Position numbers and translations under genes: made by a program
Assembly: GCF_900182955.1 (NCBI RefSeq)
Contig: NZ_FXUL01000007.1
Span: forward strand, 124,001-188,000
Source: Noviherbaspirillum suwonense
GTDB lineage: Bacteria > Pseudomonadota > Gammaproteobacteria > Burkholderiales > Burkholderiaceae_D
DNA: 64,000 bases
Direction: 5' to 3'
In this document: positions 9,321 to 17,687 of the stretch, piece after piece
Position numbering within the stretch: position 1 is the stretch's first letter
Layout: every line of letters begins with the position of its first letter
The notes under the pieces: generated by a model
Database searches by the model: none
Told to the model about the DNA's origin: nothing
The model's input: the letters and a program-made list of their open reading frames with translations, nothing else

Positions 9321-9903
9321 ATGGAAAAAATTCTTAATTTCTGGTTTTCACTCAAATACGCCAGTTAGTTGCGATCCCGCAACATAACGTCATTTTTATG
9401 GTCGTTTTGCGCCCTGAATTCACGGGCATCCGGATCTGTCCGCGATCGGGCCGGTCGCACATGCTGGGAAAAGGCTTCATCCTTATAGCCCATTCTGCCG
9501 GGTCGTGGCCGATAACCTTTAGTCGACGACGCTGCACGAGATGAATGCCGCCGGCGGGCGCGAGCAATTCTTTTTTCCGATCACGCAGCGACGACCCGCT
9601 GGCGAACAATCTTCGTTTCCAAACTGTGCCTGGAGATATTCAACAGTCGCATCAAGCAAGAGCCAGCCGAGGCGGCGGCCTTGTCGGAATCGTGCATGAA
9701 GACCCCCCGGCGCCTGACGTTGGGTGAACTTTTGGCATGATTCACCCAGATAACGCAAGGACATACATGCATCTGCAGCTCTACCGAAGGAACGCAGCAT
9801 CGATACCGTCGCCGGTGGCTGCGCCCTGCCGACGTGATCGTTTCACTGCGCCTGTCGCTGACAGCGATTCAGACATATTCAATTGCGTTCAGCCTGAAAA
9901 TCC
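9321..9903. other. Long intergenic region between divergent autotransporter and DUF72 genes
   Basis: About 580 bases with no supported gene. Short open frames on both strands have no start-site support and no recognisable domain. The stretch next to the autotransporter (9310-9420) is more A/T-rich than its surroundings and probably holds that gene's promoter. An 8-bp inverted repeat lies at 9721-9748 and is listed separately. Confidence 0.5.
9721..9748. promoter_or_regulatory. 8-bp perfect inverted repeat, possible operator or hairpin
   Basis: TGGGTGAA at 9721-9728 and its exact reverse complement TTCACCCA at 9741-9748 are separated by 12 bases. It lies about 155 bases upstream of the DUF72 gene. 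A dimeric regulator site or an RNA hairpin would both fit; no T-run follows, so a terminator is unlikely. Confidence 0.35.
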
Positions 9904-10833
9904 ATGACTCAAAACACGACTGCGGAAAAATCACCCGAAGAACTCCTGGCGGCCAAGGAAGAACGGCGGCGAAAAAAGGAGGAACGGCGGGAAAAGCAGC
10001 GCGCCGCCAATATCGGACGCGCGGAAAAAATGCACAAGCTCCGCATTCAGTCCGAGAAAGCCGCTGCCCCTGAAGTCACTTCGCCAGCGCCGCCTGGCAA
10101 GACACCGGCCGCCACTGAATATCATATTGCCTGCTCGGGCTGGTTTTACTGGCGCTGGCGCGGCGACTTCTATCCGGAGGAGTTGCCGACAAGTGGCTGG
10201 TTCGAGCATTATGCGTCGCATTTCGATACTGTCGAAATCAATGCATCGTTTTATTCATGGCCCACCGAAGCGACGGTAAAAACCTGGATCAGGCAGGCGG
10301 AGGGCAGGGATTTCATCTACACCGTGAAAGTGTGTGAGCTGATTACCCATATAAAGCGCTTCGAAGGCACGAAAACGCTGGTCAGGGATTTCGGATTCAT
10401 TGCCGATATGCTCGGGCCGCGCATGGGATGCTTTCTCTTTCAGCTCCCGCCGAGTATTCATTACACCGCCGCCAGGCTGAAAGCCATCCTGAGCCAGCTC
10501 GACCATACGCGGCGCAACGTCGTGGAATTCCGGCATGCCAGCTGGTGGAATGACGATGTCTTTTCGGCCTTCCGGGAAACTGGCACGATTTTCTGCTCGT
10601 GCAGCGGGCCCAGGCTACCGGACCAGCTGGTCAGAACGGCCGAGGATATCTACATACGATTCCATGGCGTCAAGCAATGGTATCGCCATGATTATTCGGA
10701 CGAGGAATTAGCCGCATGGGCCACACGGATCCGGGAAAGCGGCGCGAAGCGCGTCTGGGTTTATTTCAATAATGACTATGACGGTTATGCGACAAAAAAT
10801 GCCCATTCCTTAAACGTATTGCTTCGCCCCTAG
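9904..10833 (+). CDS. DUF72 (YecE-like) family protein with charged N-terminal extension
   Basis: The 309-residue protein has an N-terminal tail of about 70 residues that is extremely rich in Lys, Arg and Glu (KEERRRKKEERREKQRAAN) and probably helical, followed by a DUF72 TIM-barrel-like domain. Family hallmarks are the opening CSGWFYWRWRGDFYPEELP, the VEINASFYSWP strand, FLFQLPPS, the VEFRHASWW motif and the C-terminal VYFNNDYDGYA. The biochemical role of DUF72 proteins is not established. The basic tail could bind nucleic acid or a membrane surface, but that is inference. The ATG at 9904 has only a weak ribosome-binding site. No operon partners are evident. Confidence 0.85.
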   Translation: MTQNTTAEKSPEELLAAKEERRRKKEERREKQRAANIGRAEKMHKLRIQSEKAAAPEVTSPAPPGKTPAATEYHIACSGWFYWRWRGDFYPEELPTSGWFEHYASHFDTVEINASFYSWPTEATVKTWIRQAEGRDFIYTVKVCELITHIKRFEGTKTLVRDFGFIADMLGPRMGCFLFQLPPSIHYTAARLKAILSQLDHTRRNVVEFRHASWWNDDVFSAFRETGTIFCSCSGPRLPDQLVRTAEDIYIRFHGVKQWYRHDYSDEELAAWATRIRESGAKRVWVYFNNDYDGYATKNAHSLNVLLRP

Positions 10834-11212
10834 GCAGTCGCGCCAAATGCGCAGCCATTAATAATCGCGGGCGGCATTCACGGGTTTGCACGATATCGTC
10901 CGGAGCTTGCAAGAAATACCATTTCCCTGTCTTGAAGCTGGTTTCCCTATGCCTTTTCATCACGGATTAAAGCGTTCGATGCGCCCACGATCATTTGATT
11001 TCAGCGTCGGCACACGGCATCTGTCATAATCCGACCATGCAGTGTTGCGACATCCATTCTTCCCACACGCTCATTTCTCTTTCTCGCTGTAGCGCAGACA
11101 TTTCACTCTGATGCTCTCCTTGTAAGACCTGCTATCAGGTCGAATCACGCCAATCCGGGCACGACGGCGCTTGCTTCTTCTGTCTCCGACAATCTTTAAT
11201 GAAGGAAGCGCC
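10834..11212 (+). other. Intergenic region upstream of the Crp/Fnr regulator
   Basis: About 380 bases without a supported gene. It should contain the promoter of the Crp/Fnr gene at 11213. A perfect 6-bp inverted repeat with a 4-base loop (11126-11141) is listed separately. Confidence 0.45.
11126..11141. promoter_or_regulatory. Short inverted repeat 71 bases upstream of the Crp/Fnr gene
   Basis: GACCTG-CTAT-CAGGTC is a perfect dyad. Its position between the likely promoter and the start codon at 11213 fits an operator (possibly autoregulatory) or a leader hairpin. The sequence does not match the classic Crp or Fnr half-sites TGTGA or TTGAT. Confidence 0.35.
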
Positions 11213-11938
11213 ATGGCTGTCACTCTCGGCGAAGCACGCCTGTACTCGAACCATTTGCTAGCGAAACTCTCCGACGAGCAGCTCGGGCCGCTCTGTCCGC
11301 TGTTCGAGGCGGCGCATACCGACCGCAAGCATGTCGTGCATGAACGTAACGACATCATTCCCTTCGTCTATTTTCCGCATACGGCTGCGCTGTCGAACCT
11401 GATCATCCTGGTCGATGGGTCGGCGGTCGAAGTCGGCACGATCGGCAACGAGGGTTTCTCCGGCGTCGAGCTGCTGATCGGCGCGACGGCGGCGACGGAA
11501 ACCTGCGTCTGCCAGATCGAAGGCGATCATCTGCGGATGAAAGCCGGCGATTTCCTGGATGCGCTCAGGGATTCAGGCGCATTGCGCCATGTCGCGCACC
11601 TTTATTTCCAGGGCTATCTCGCGCAGCTTTCGCAATCGGTCGCCTGCAATCGCAAGCACTCGCTCGAAGCGAGGTTCGCACGCTGGATGCTCATCACCCA
11701 CGACCGTGTCCAGGGGCAGGAATTCATGCTGACCCATGAATACCTGGCCGACATGCTGGGATGCCAGCGCCCGAGCGTCAGCGTGGTCGCGGCAAATTTC
11801 CAGCAGGCCGGCGTGCTGCAATACAGCCGTGGGCACGTGAAGATACTGGACCGTACGAAGCTGGAAGCGGAATCCTGCGAATGCTACGCGTCCGTCCGCC
11901 GGCAGTTCAAGCTCGTGCTCGGCGTGCCCTATGGCTAG
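11213..11938 (+). CDS. Crp/Fnr family transcriptional regulator
   Basis: Cytoplasmic regulator of 241 residues. The start at 11213 is preceded by GAAGGAAG; a farther upstream ATG at 11171 is less likely. The N-terminal cyclic-nucleotide-binding-like barrel includes VYFPHTAALSNLIILVDG and VGTIGNEGFSGVE. It lacks an Fnr-type cysteine cluster and the conserved cAMP-binding Arg pattern, so its ligand is unknown. The C-terminal winged helix has the recognition motif YLADMLGCQRPSVSVVAANF. Related proteins without canonical ligands are common in soil betaproteobacteria next to histidine kinases. It is followed after 51 bases by a histidine kinase on the same strand and may share a transcript with it. 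Confidence 0.88.
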   Translation: MAVTLGEARLYSNHLLAKLSDEQLGPLCPLFEAAHTDRKHVVHERNDIIPFVYFPHTAALSNLIILVDGSAVEVGTIGNEGFSGVELLIGATAATETCVCQIEGDHLRMKAGDFLDALRDSGALRHVAHLYFQGYLAQLSQSVACNRKHSLEARFARWMLITHDRVQGQEFMLTHEYLADMLGCQRPSVSVVAANFQQAGVLQYSRGHVKILDRTKLEAESCECYASVRRQFKLVLGVPYG

Positions 11939-11989
11939 GCCAGAGCGCTCTGCATGCCATCACGATCGACCCCTTTACATAGGAACCGA

Positions 11990-13132
11990 ATGAAGCTTTC
12001 GACTTTCATCACTACCCGCATCGACAAGATTATCGGCGAGTGGGAATCGTTCGCGCGCAAGCTTGGACCTGCCGCCGATACCATGACGACCCTGACGCTG
12101 CAGGACCACGCGAAAGGCATCCTCGAGGCGATCGCGCTCGATATCGCCACCACGCAGGATGCGACCGAGCAATGGGAAAAGTCCCGGGACCTCACGCCGG
12201 GCAACGACGCCACGCAAAGCGCTGCCTCGATTCACGGCAGCCTGCGTCAGGCCAGCGACTTCTCCCTGCTCCAGCTCAGCGCCGAATTCCGTGCCCTGCG
12301 CGCCACGGTGCTGCGCCTGTGGCTGCCGGAAGTGGCCAGCATGTCTGCGACGACCGTCTATGAGATGGTGCGCTTCAACGAAGCCATCGACCAGGCACTG
12401 GCCGAATCGATCGTCACCTATTCGGCAAAAGCCGACCAGACCCGCGAACTGTTCCTGGCCATCCTGGGACATGACCTGCGTGCGCCGCTGGCGACGCTCA
12501 CCATGGCAGGCGACCTGTTGAAGATGGAGTCCGCCGGCAGGGAAAAAGTGGGCAAGATCGGCGAGCGCGTCAGGCGCAGCTCGCGCATGATGGCCATCAT
12601 GGTCGATGACCTGATCGGCTACACGCGGACCCATCTCGGCAGCGGCATGCCTGTCACACCCCGGCTGACCGACGTCACCGAGGTCTGCCATGCGTCAATC
12701 GAGGATGCCCATGCCACCTACCCGAACACCAGTTTCACCTTCAATGGTTCGGGCAGCATGAACGGCTATTTCGACAGCGTCCGGCTGCACCAGCTCGTCA
12801 CCAACCTGCTGGTCAATGCCGCGCAATATGGCGAGAAGCATCGGCCGGTCACCCTGACAACGTTTTCCACCAACGAGCATGTGATGGTCCGTGTGCAGAA
12901 TTTTGGCACGCCCATTTCCGGGCGCGACCTGGACTCGGTGTTCAGGCCCCTGGTGCAATTGACGGTCGAAGACGAAATGGACACGCGCCCGAAGACCAGC
13001 CTGGGGCTGGGCCTGTTCGTCGCAAAGGAAATCGCCGCCGCCCATGGCGGCACGATCACGGTGGCATCGGACCAGGAAGACGGCACGGTCTTCACCGTCA
13101 CCCTTCCGCGGGGAATACCGCTGCTCGCGTGA
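11990..13132 (+). CDS. Cytosolic sensor histidine kinase with RsbRD-like N-terminal domain
   Basis: A 380-residue soluble kinase with no membrane segments. The start at 11990 has AGGA upstream; the frame extends back to 11954 without one. Residues about 1-155 are all-helical and resemble RsbR-type stressosome N-terminal domains (TTRIDKIIGEWESFAR). The phospho-acceptor motif is FLAILGHDLRAPLATL. The ATPase domain has the N box (LVTNLLVNAAQYGEK) and G boxes (LGLGLFVAKEIAAAHGG). It probably autophosphorylates in response to a cytosolic cue and passes phosphate to an unlinked regulator. It converges with the hybrid kinase gene, with only about 10 bases between their stops. A kinase of very similar layout lies at 15612-16775. 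Confidence 0.9.
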   Translation: MKLSTFITTRIDKIIGEWESFARKLGPAADTMTTLTLQDHAKGILEAIALDIATTQDATEQWEKSRDLTPGNDATQSAASIHGSLRQASDFSLLQLSAEFRALRATVLRLWLPEVASMSATTVYEMVRFNEAIDQALAESIVTYSAKADQTRELFLAILGHDLRAPLATLTMAGDLLKMESAGREKVGKIGERVRRSSRMMAIMVDDLIGYTRTHLGSGMPVTPRLTDVTEVCHASIEDAHATYPNTSFTFNGSGSMNGYFDSVRLHQLVTNLLVNAAQYGEKHRPVTLTTFSTNEHVMVRVQNFGTPISGRDLDSVFRPLVQLTVEDEMDTRPKTSLGLGLFVAKEIAAAHGGTITVASDQEDGTVFTVTLPRGIPLLA

Positions 13133-13142
13133 ATCGGGCGCG

Positions 13143-15059
13143 CTATCCGACCCGCAGTTTTCTGGCCAGCTCCGCCAGGCGATACGGCTTGTTCATGAAC
13201 GCGAATTCGCCGACGCTGATGTTCTGCGCTTTGAGGGCAGGGAGCGGATAACCGGACGCCAGGAGGATCTTCACCTTTGGAAAACGCTCGCGCGCAAGCT
13301 GGGCCAGTTCGATGCCGTTCATCCCGTCGGGCATCATCACGTCGCTGAAGAGCACCGAGATGTCTTTCTCCCGCTCCAGGATCTCCAGCGCATTCTGTCC
13401 GTTGCTCGCTGTGTAGACTTCATAGCCGATGCTGCGGCAGAGCGCCGCGGCCAGTTCCAGCACATCCGGCTCGTCGTCGACGACGAGCGCCTTGTCGGCG
13501 CCCGCATGCTGGTCGGCGCTTGCCTCGGCGCTTTCGGCCAGGGCCGGCAGGTACAGATTGACCGTGGTTCCCTTGCCCTGCGTCGAAGCGACGGTGGCGC
13601 TGCCGCCGGACTGCGCGATGAAGCCGTATACCTGGCTCAGGCCGAGGCCCGTTCCCTTGCCGATTTCCTTGGTCGTGAAGAAGGGCTCGAAAGCGCGTGC
13701 CGCGACTTCCGGCGCCATGCCGCTGCCAGTGTCCGCCACCGAGACCAACACATAGGGGCCGGCAGGCAGGCCGCCGACTTCCTTGTCGGCCAGCGTGACA
13801 TCGCGCGTGGCGATCACGAGCGAGCCGCCGCACGGCATCGCGTCACGGGCATTGACCACCAGGTTCAGCACAGCGGTCTCGAAGCGGGCGGCGTCGATGC
13901 TGGCCGTGCTGATCCGGGTCGCCAGGTCGAATTCCAGCGAAATCGATGAATTCGCTGCGCGCCGCAGGACAGCCTCGAATCCGCTCAAAATCGTGTTGAC
14001 GCTGTGCTTCTCCGGCTTCAATGGCTGCTGACGCGCGAACGACAACAGCTGTTGGGTCAACGTCGCGCCGCGATCGACCGCGCGCCGCATGCTGTCGACG
14101 ATCTTCAGATCGGCTGGCTCCTGGGTTTTCAGGGGCAGCACTTCCAGCGCGCTGCTGATGACCGATAACAAGTTATTGAAATCATGCGCGATGCCGCCGG
14201 TGAGCTGGCCGATCGCTTCCATCTTCTGCGAATGGAACAGCGCCGCGTTGGCCAGCTCGAGCTCATCGGCAGCCCGCTTCTTCTCGGTGATGTCCCGCGT
14301 GATCTTGGCGAAACCGGCCAGCGTCCCGTCGTCATGATGGATCGCGTCGATCACGACATGCGCCCAGAAACGGCTTCCATCCTTGCGGACGCGCCATCCT
14401 TCGCGCTCGAAACGGCCTTCCTTCGCCGCGGCCGCCAGCGCCTGCGCCGGCAACCCGGCCGCCTGGTCGTCGGGGGTATGGAAGCGGGCAAACGAGGTGC
14501 CGATCACGTCGGCCGCCGTATATCCCTTGATGCGCTCGGCGCCGGCGTTCCAGTTCGTCACCACGCCGGTCGGCGACAGCATGTAGATCGCATAATCGGT
14601 CACGCCCTGGACCAGCATGCGGAAACGCTGCTCGCTCTCGCGCAGCGCCACCTGGGCCTGCTTGCGTTCGGTAATATCACGGGTCACCTTGGCGAAACCG
14701 ATATGCTGTCCCAGCGTATCGTAAAGGGCGTCGATCACGACGCTGGTCCAGAATCGTTCTCCATCCTTGCGGATGCGCCATCCTTCCGCTTCGAACTTCC
14801 CTTCCTTCAGCGCGATGTCCAGCGCCTTCGACGGCAAGCCGGCTTTCCGGTCCTCTTCCGAATAAAACCGGGAAAAATGCTGGCCGATGATTTCGTCTGC
14901 CGTGTACCCCTTAAACCGCTCCGCGCCGCTATTCCAGCTGACGACAATGCCTTCCGGACTAAGCATGTAAATGGCATAGTCGCTGATACCCGCCACAAGC
15001 AACTCAAACCGGTTTTCAATCTTTAAACTTGCACTCGCTGGATTGTCACCGTTAGTCAT
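13143..15059 (-). CDS. PAS-PAS hybrid histidine kinase with C-terminal receiver
   Basis: A 638-residue soluble hybrid kinase. Two near-duplicate PAS/PAC domains (about residues 15-145 and 145-270) share the pattern YAIYMLSP...WN.GAER.KGYTA and WRVRKDGSRFWA, pointing to internal duplication. The kinase core has GGIAHDFNNLLSVI (phospho-His), the N box LNLVVNARDAMP and G boxes GSGMAPEV and GKGTGLGLSQVYGF. The receiver (last 115 or so residues) has LVVDDEPDVLEL, the phospho-acceptor Asp in LFSDVMMPDG and the Lys in FMNKPYRLAEL. No DNA-binding output domain is present, so phosphate is probably relayed to, or drained from, another protein. It is flanked by two single kinases, which suggests a small phosphorelay hub. 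Confidence 0.92.
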   Translation of the reverse strand: MTNGDNPASASLKIENRFELLVAGISDYAIYMLSPEGIVVSWNSGAERFKGYTADEIIGQHFSRFYSEEDRKAGLPSKALDIALKEGKFEAEGWRIRKDGERFWTSVVIDALYDTLGQHIGFAKVTRDITERKQAQVALRESEQRFRMLVQGVTDYAIYMLSPTGVVTNWNAGAERIKGYTAADVIGTSFARFHTPDDQAAGLPAQALAAAAKEGRFEREGWRVRKDGSRFWAHVVIDAIHHDDGTLAGFAKITRDITEKKRAADELELANAALFHSQKMEAIGQLTGGIAHDFNNLLSVISSALEVLPLKTQEPADLKIVDSMRRAVDRGATLTQQLLSFARQQPLKPEKHSVNTILSGFEAVLRRAANSSISLEFDLATRISTASIDAARFETAVLNLVVNARDAMPCGGSLVIATRDVTLADKEVGGLPAGPYVLVSVADTGSGMAPEVAARAFEPFFTTKEIGKGTGLGLSQVYGFIAQSGGSATVASTQGKGTTVNLYLPALAESAEASADQHAGADKALVVDDEPDVLELAAALCRSIGYEVYTASNGQNALEILEREKDISVLFSDVMMPDGMNGIELAQLARERFPKVKILLASGYPLPALKAQNISVGEFAFMNKPYRLAELARKLRVG

Positions 15060-15611
15060 GATTTACTACCTTTAAAAACTGATCAAGCCTTGAACTTCTA
15101 AAATGCAACATGGGGCCGAGCCTGTGCCGCTTTATGACCACCATGAATGAGATGCCTGTGCGCCCTGCAGGAACAGGGGCGATCGCCTTGTTTAACTGTA
15201 CTCCACCCAATTTTATTGTAATTATGACATCATCCGGCTGCCAGTGCTCGAATGCGATCGCCTGTCGCATTCGTCGCTGCACACGGGAACCGATTCGCAG
15301 GCGACCTCGCGCTGCGCAAGTCCGGACATCAACCCTATAGTGCCGACTTATTCCCGTTCATGTGTTGATGGGTCCGGCAGGGACGGCAAATAGGCGCGAA
15401 AGTATTTCCGTGCGCTCGCCTGTCCCTGTTTCCAGGCTAAGCATCCATCGGCGGTCATGGTGAATTCGCGATATTCGCCATCGGCATTCCGCGACGGACC
15501 GAAAACACAGCCCATACGATCGTCATGCCTCTGGCTTTGCCGACAACAATTAGTCGCTTGCTAACGGATATCCACTCGGCTACGCTCCTTAACGAATAAC
15601 TGCCATCGGAA
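15060..15611. other. Divergent intergenic region between hybrid kinase and second sensor kinase
   Basis: About 550 bases with no supported gene. It should carry two divergent promoters. An AT-rich stretch lies at about 15190-15230, and a perfect 8-bp inverted repeat lies at 15249-15273 (listed separately). Confidence 0.45.
15249..15273. promoter_or_regulatory. 8-bp perfect inverted repeat in the divergent kinase promoter region
   Basis: CGAATGCG (15249-15256) and CGCATTCG (15266-15273) are separated by 9 bases, giving about 17 bases centre to centre, which suits binding of a dimer on one DNA face. It sits between two divergent signalling genes and could regulate either. Site and function are inferred from symmetry alone. 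Confidence 0.4.
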
Positions 15612-16775
15612 ATGAAGGAAAGAAACGTGATTTTTGCAAGTGACCAGAATACCGAACCGGGCAGTCTGTCGCCGCTGAGCCAGAGGATGCTGGACCTTCG
15701 GGCCGACGTGTTTGCAGAATGGGAAAAAAGAGTGCGGGCTTCCGTCAAGGGCGCGGATGCGCTGCCCCATCCCATCCTGATCAACACGCTCCCGACGATG
15801 TACGACAACATCACCGAGGCGTTGACGCCGGATTATCCGAGGACGAGCGCTGCGGTTGCCATGCCGTCCGTCGCGCTGGAGCATGGCGGCGAACGCGCCC
15901 GCCTGACGTCCTACGAAGCGCCGGCCGTGATCAGCGAATACCAGATACTCAGGTCGACGGTGCTCGACGTGCTCAGGCGGCATGACGTTCCCGTCAGCGA
16001 CGCGGAAATGCAAATCATCAATTCGTCGATCGATGGCGCGATACGGGAAGCGGTGACGGCGTTCACCCTCGCGCATGCCGCCTTCCGGGAACAGTTCGTG
16101 GCATCGCTGGCGCATGATTTGCGCAACCCGCTGGCGGCGGCGACCGCCGCAGCGGATCTGATCGTCCATGTCCGGGACTTCGAAAAGATCGACCGCTTCG
16201 CGCACAAGATCAGCGAGCATCTCGGCCGGATCGACAAGATGATCCAGGATCTGCTCGATACCGTCGTGTTCCAGCATGGCGAACGCCTTTCGCTGCATCC
16301 GTCGAACTTCGACATCATGGAAGTCATACAGGAAACCACTGAGCAGGCGTCCGATGTCCATGGCCCGCGCTTTAAAGTCCTGGGCGCGTCCGTCAACGGA
16401 TGGTGGGACCGGGACGCGATCAGGCGCACCCTCGAGAACCTGACGAGCAACGCGATCAAGTATGGCGCACAGGGGACGCCGATCGGCATCAGCGCCCAGG
16501 AATACGACGGCCGCCTGCTCCTGTCCGTGCACAACCAGGGCCGTCCCATTCCGCCCGACCAGGTCGAAAGCCTGTTCCAGGTCTTTCGCCGGGCGCAGGC
16601 GGCGAAAGACGGCATCCAGCAGGGCTGGGGCATCGGCCTGCCATACGTCCGCCGCGTGGCAGAAAGTCATGGCGGCAGCATCGACGTCGACAGCGCCGAA
16701 GAGCGGGGCACGACCGTGTCCATCGACATCCCCGTCGACTCGCGACCGTTCCAGAATGCCCCCACGCTAGGGTAG
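15612..16775 (+). CDS. Cytosolic sensor histidine kinase with helical N-terminal domain
   Basis: Up to 387 residues with no membrane segments. The ATG at 15612 is used, but a GTG at 15627 has a well-placed AAGGAAAG ahead of it and may be the true start. The N-terminal 160 residues are helical (MLDLRADVFAEWEKRV) and recall the RsbR-like domain of the kinase at 11990-13132. The phospho-His motif is FVASLAHDLRNPLAAA, the N box LENLTSNAIKYGAQ, and the G box WGIGLPYVRRVAESHGG. No cognate regulator is adjacent. It transcribes away from the PAS hybrid kinase, and the two kinases of like design flank that protein. Confidence 0.9.
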   Translation: MKERNVIFASDQNTEPGSLSPLSQRMLDLRADVFAEWEKRVRASVKGADALPHPILINTLPTMYDNITEALTPDYPRTSAAVAMPSVALEHGGERARLTSYEAPAVISEYQILRSTVLDVLRRHDVPVSDAEMQIINSSIDGAIREAVTAFTLAHAAFREQFVASLAHDLRNPLAAATAAADLIVHVRDFEKIDRFAHKISEHLGRIDKMIQDLLDTVVFQHGERLSLHPSNFDIMEVIQETTEQASDVHGPRFKVLGASVNGWWDRDAIRRTLENLTSNAIKYGAQGTPIGISAQEYDGRLLLSVHNQGRPIPPDQVESLFQVFRRAQAAKDGIQQGWGIGLPYVRRVAESHGGSIDVDSAEERGTTVSIDIPVDSRPFQNAPTLG

Positions 16776-16877
16776 CTGGGAATTCACCGAAATTGGGGCA
16801 TGGTCGCCAGCCGGTCGCACGCGAAACGTATTTCCGCTGTTTTCTGCAGCGGTGACTTCCCGCCGCTGAAAAGAACC

Positions 16878-17687
16878 CTAGGCAAGTTCGGGATAAGCGA
16901 AATCGTGCGCAAGGGTCTGCGCTGCAAGAATGCTCTCGTAGTCCGCGAGCCGTGTCGCCGTGAAACCGCCTATCCTCAACCGCGCCGCCGGAGCATCGGC
17001 CGGGTCCGTCGTGAACACCTGGGCCAGCACCTGACGCAGTAGCGCAGCCGTCGCGTCGTCAACCGAAGAGGACGTAATCAGCGGCAGCCCGGCCGTGGGC
17101 GCCGTGCGGCACAGGATACGCAGGCTGGCCAGCGCATTCGGCGCATGCAGCGCAAGATAACCATAGGTAACGCAGTCGACCGCCGCGACGTCTGCATGGC
17201 CATCCGCCACCATCTGCAGGCTGGCGCGGTGCGATCCGGATTCCGCGACGCTGGAAAAGAAGCGTCCGTGCAGCGCCAGCGGTGCGATGGCGTGTCGCAG
17301 CGCATTCATGCCGCTTTGCGAGTCGCGCTGATTGAACACGGCGCGCGCACCCCGAAGATCGGCCAGCGACCGCGCGCCGGCACGTTCGGCGACCAGGATA
17401 TGGCTGCTGTACCAAAAGCCGCTACAGCCCGGGAAGTCGTAATGCGCGGTGCCCAGCAGCCGCACCTGCCCCGCAAGCTGCGTCACCAGCGGGTAGCCGC
17501 AGGCCTGCCCGAGCAGCAGGTCGGCGCGGCGCCAGAACGCATGTAGATCGTTCGGCGCTTCGACCACCTCGACGGGTTCATTCCATCCGCCCGAACGCAG
17601 CCCTTCGACGATGCGCGAGACCAGCAGGCGATGGTCCGATGGCGCGCAGCCGCTGTACATCGGCAGCCCGATCTTCCAGTGCGTCAT
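16878..17687 (-). CDS. PhnD/SsuA-like substrate-binding-domain protein without signal peptide
   Basis: A 269-residue periplasmic-binding-protein fold related to phosphate/phosphonate (PhnD) binding proteins: the start IGLPMYSGC, HAFWRRADLLLGQACGYP, the strand ILVAERAGARSLADLRG and AVFNQRDSQSGMNALRH are typical. The ATG at 17687 overlaps the stop of the desaturase gene by four bases. No signal peptide is visible at this start, and the upstream frame extension lies inside the desaturase and lacks one too. No transporter genes accompany it. It may therefore be a cytosolic ligand-binding or enzyme-like protein; several solitary PhnD-like proteins are of unknown role. It sits at the edge of the organosulfur island. 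Confidence 0.75.
   Translation of the reverse strand: MTHWKIGLPMYSGCAPSDHRLLVSRIVEGLRSGGWNEPVEVVEAPNDLHAFWRRADLLLGQACGYPLVTQLAGQVRLLGTAHYDFPGCSGFWYSSHILVAERAGARSLADLRGARAVFNQRDSQSGMNALRHAIAPLALHGRFFSSVAESGSHRASLQMVADGHADVAAVDCVTYGYLALHAPNALASLRILCRTAPTAGLPLITSSSVDDATAALLRQVLAQVFTTDPADAPAARLRIGGFTATRLADYESILAAQTLAHDFAYPELA

Noticed and set aside
15052-15340. Overlapping short open frames upstream of the hybrid kinase
   Set aside because: Both strands are open by chance over AT-poor DNA; no start signals or motifs.
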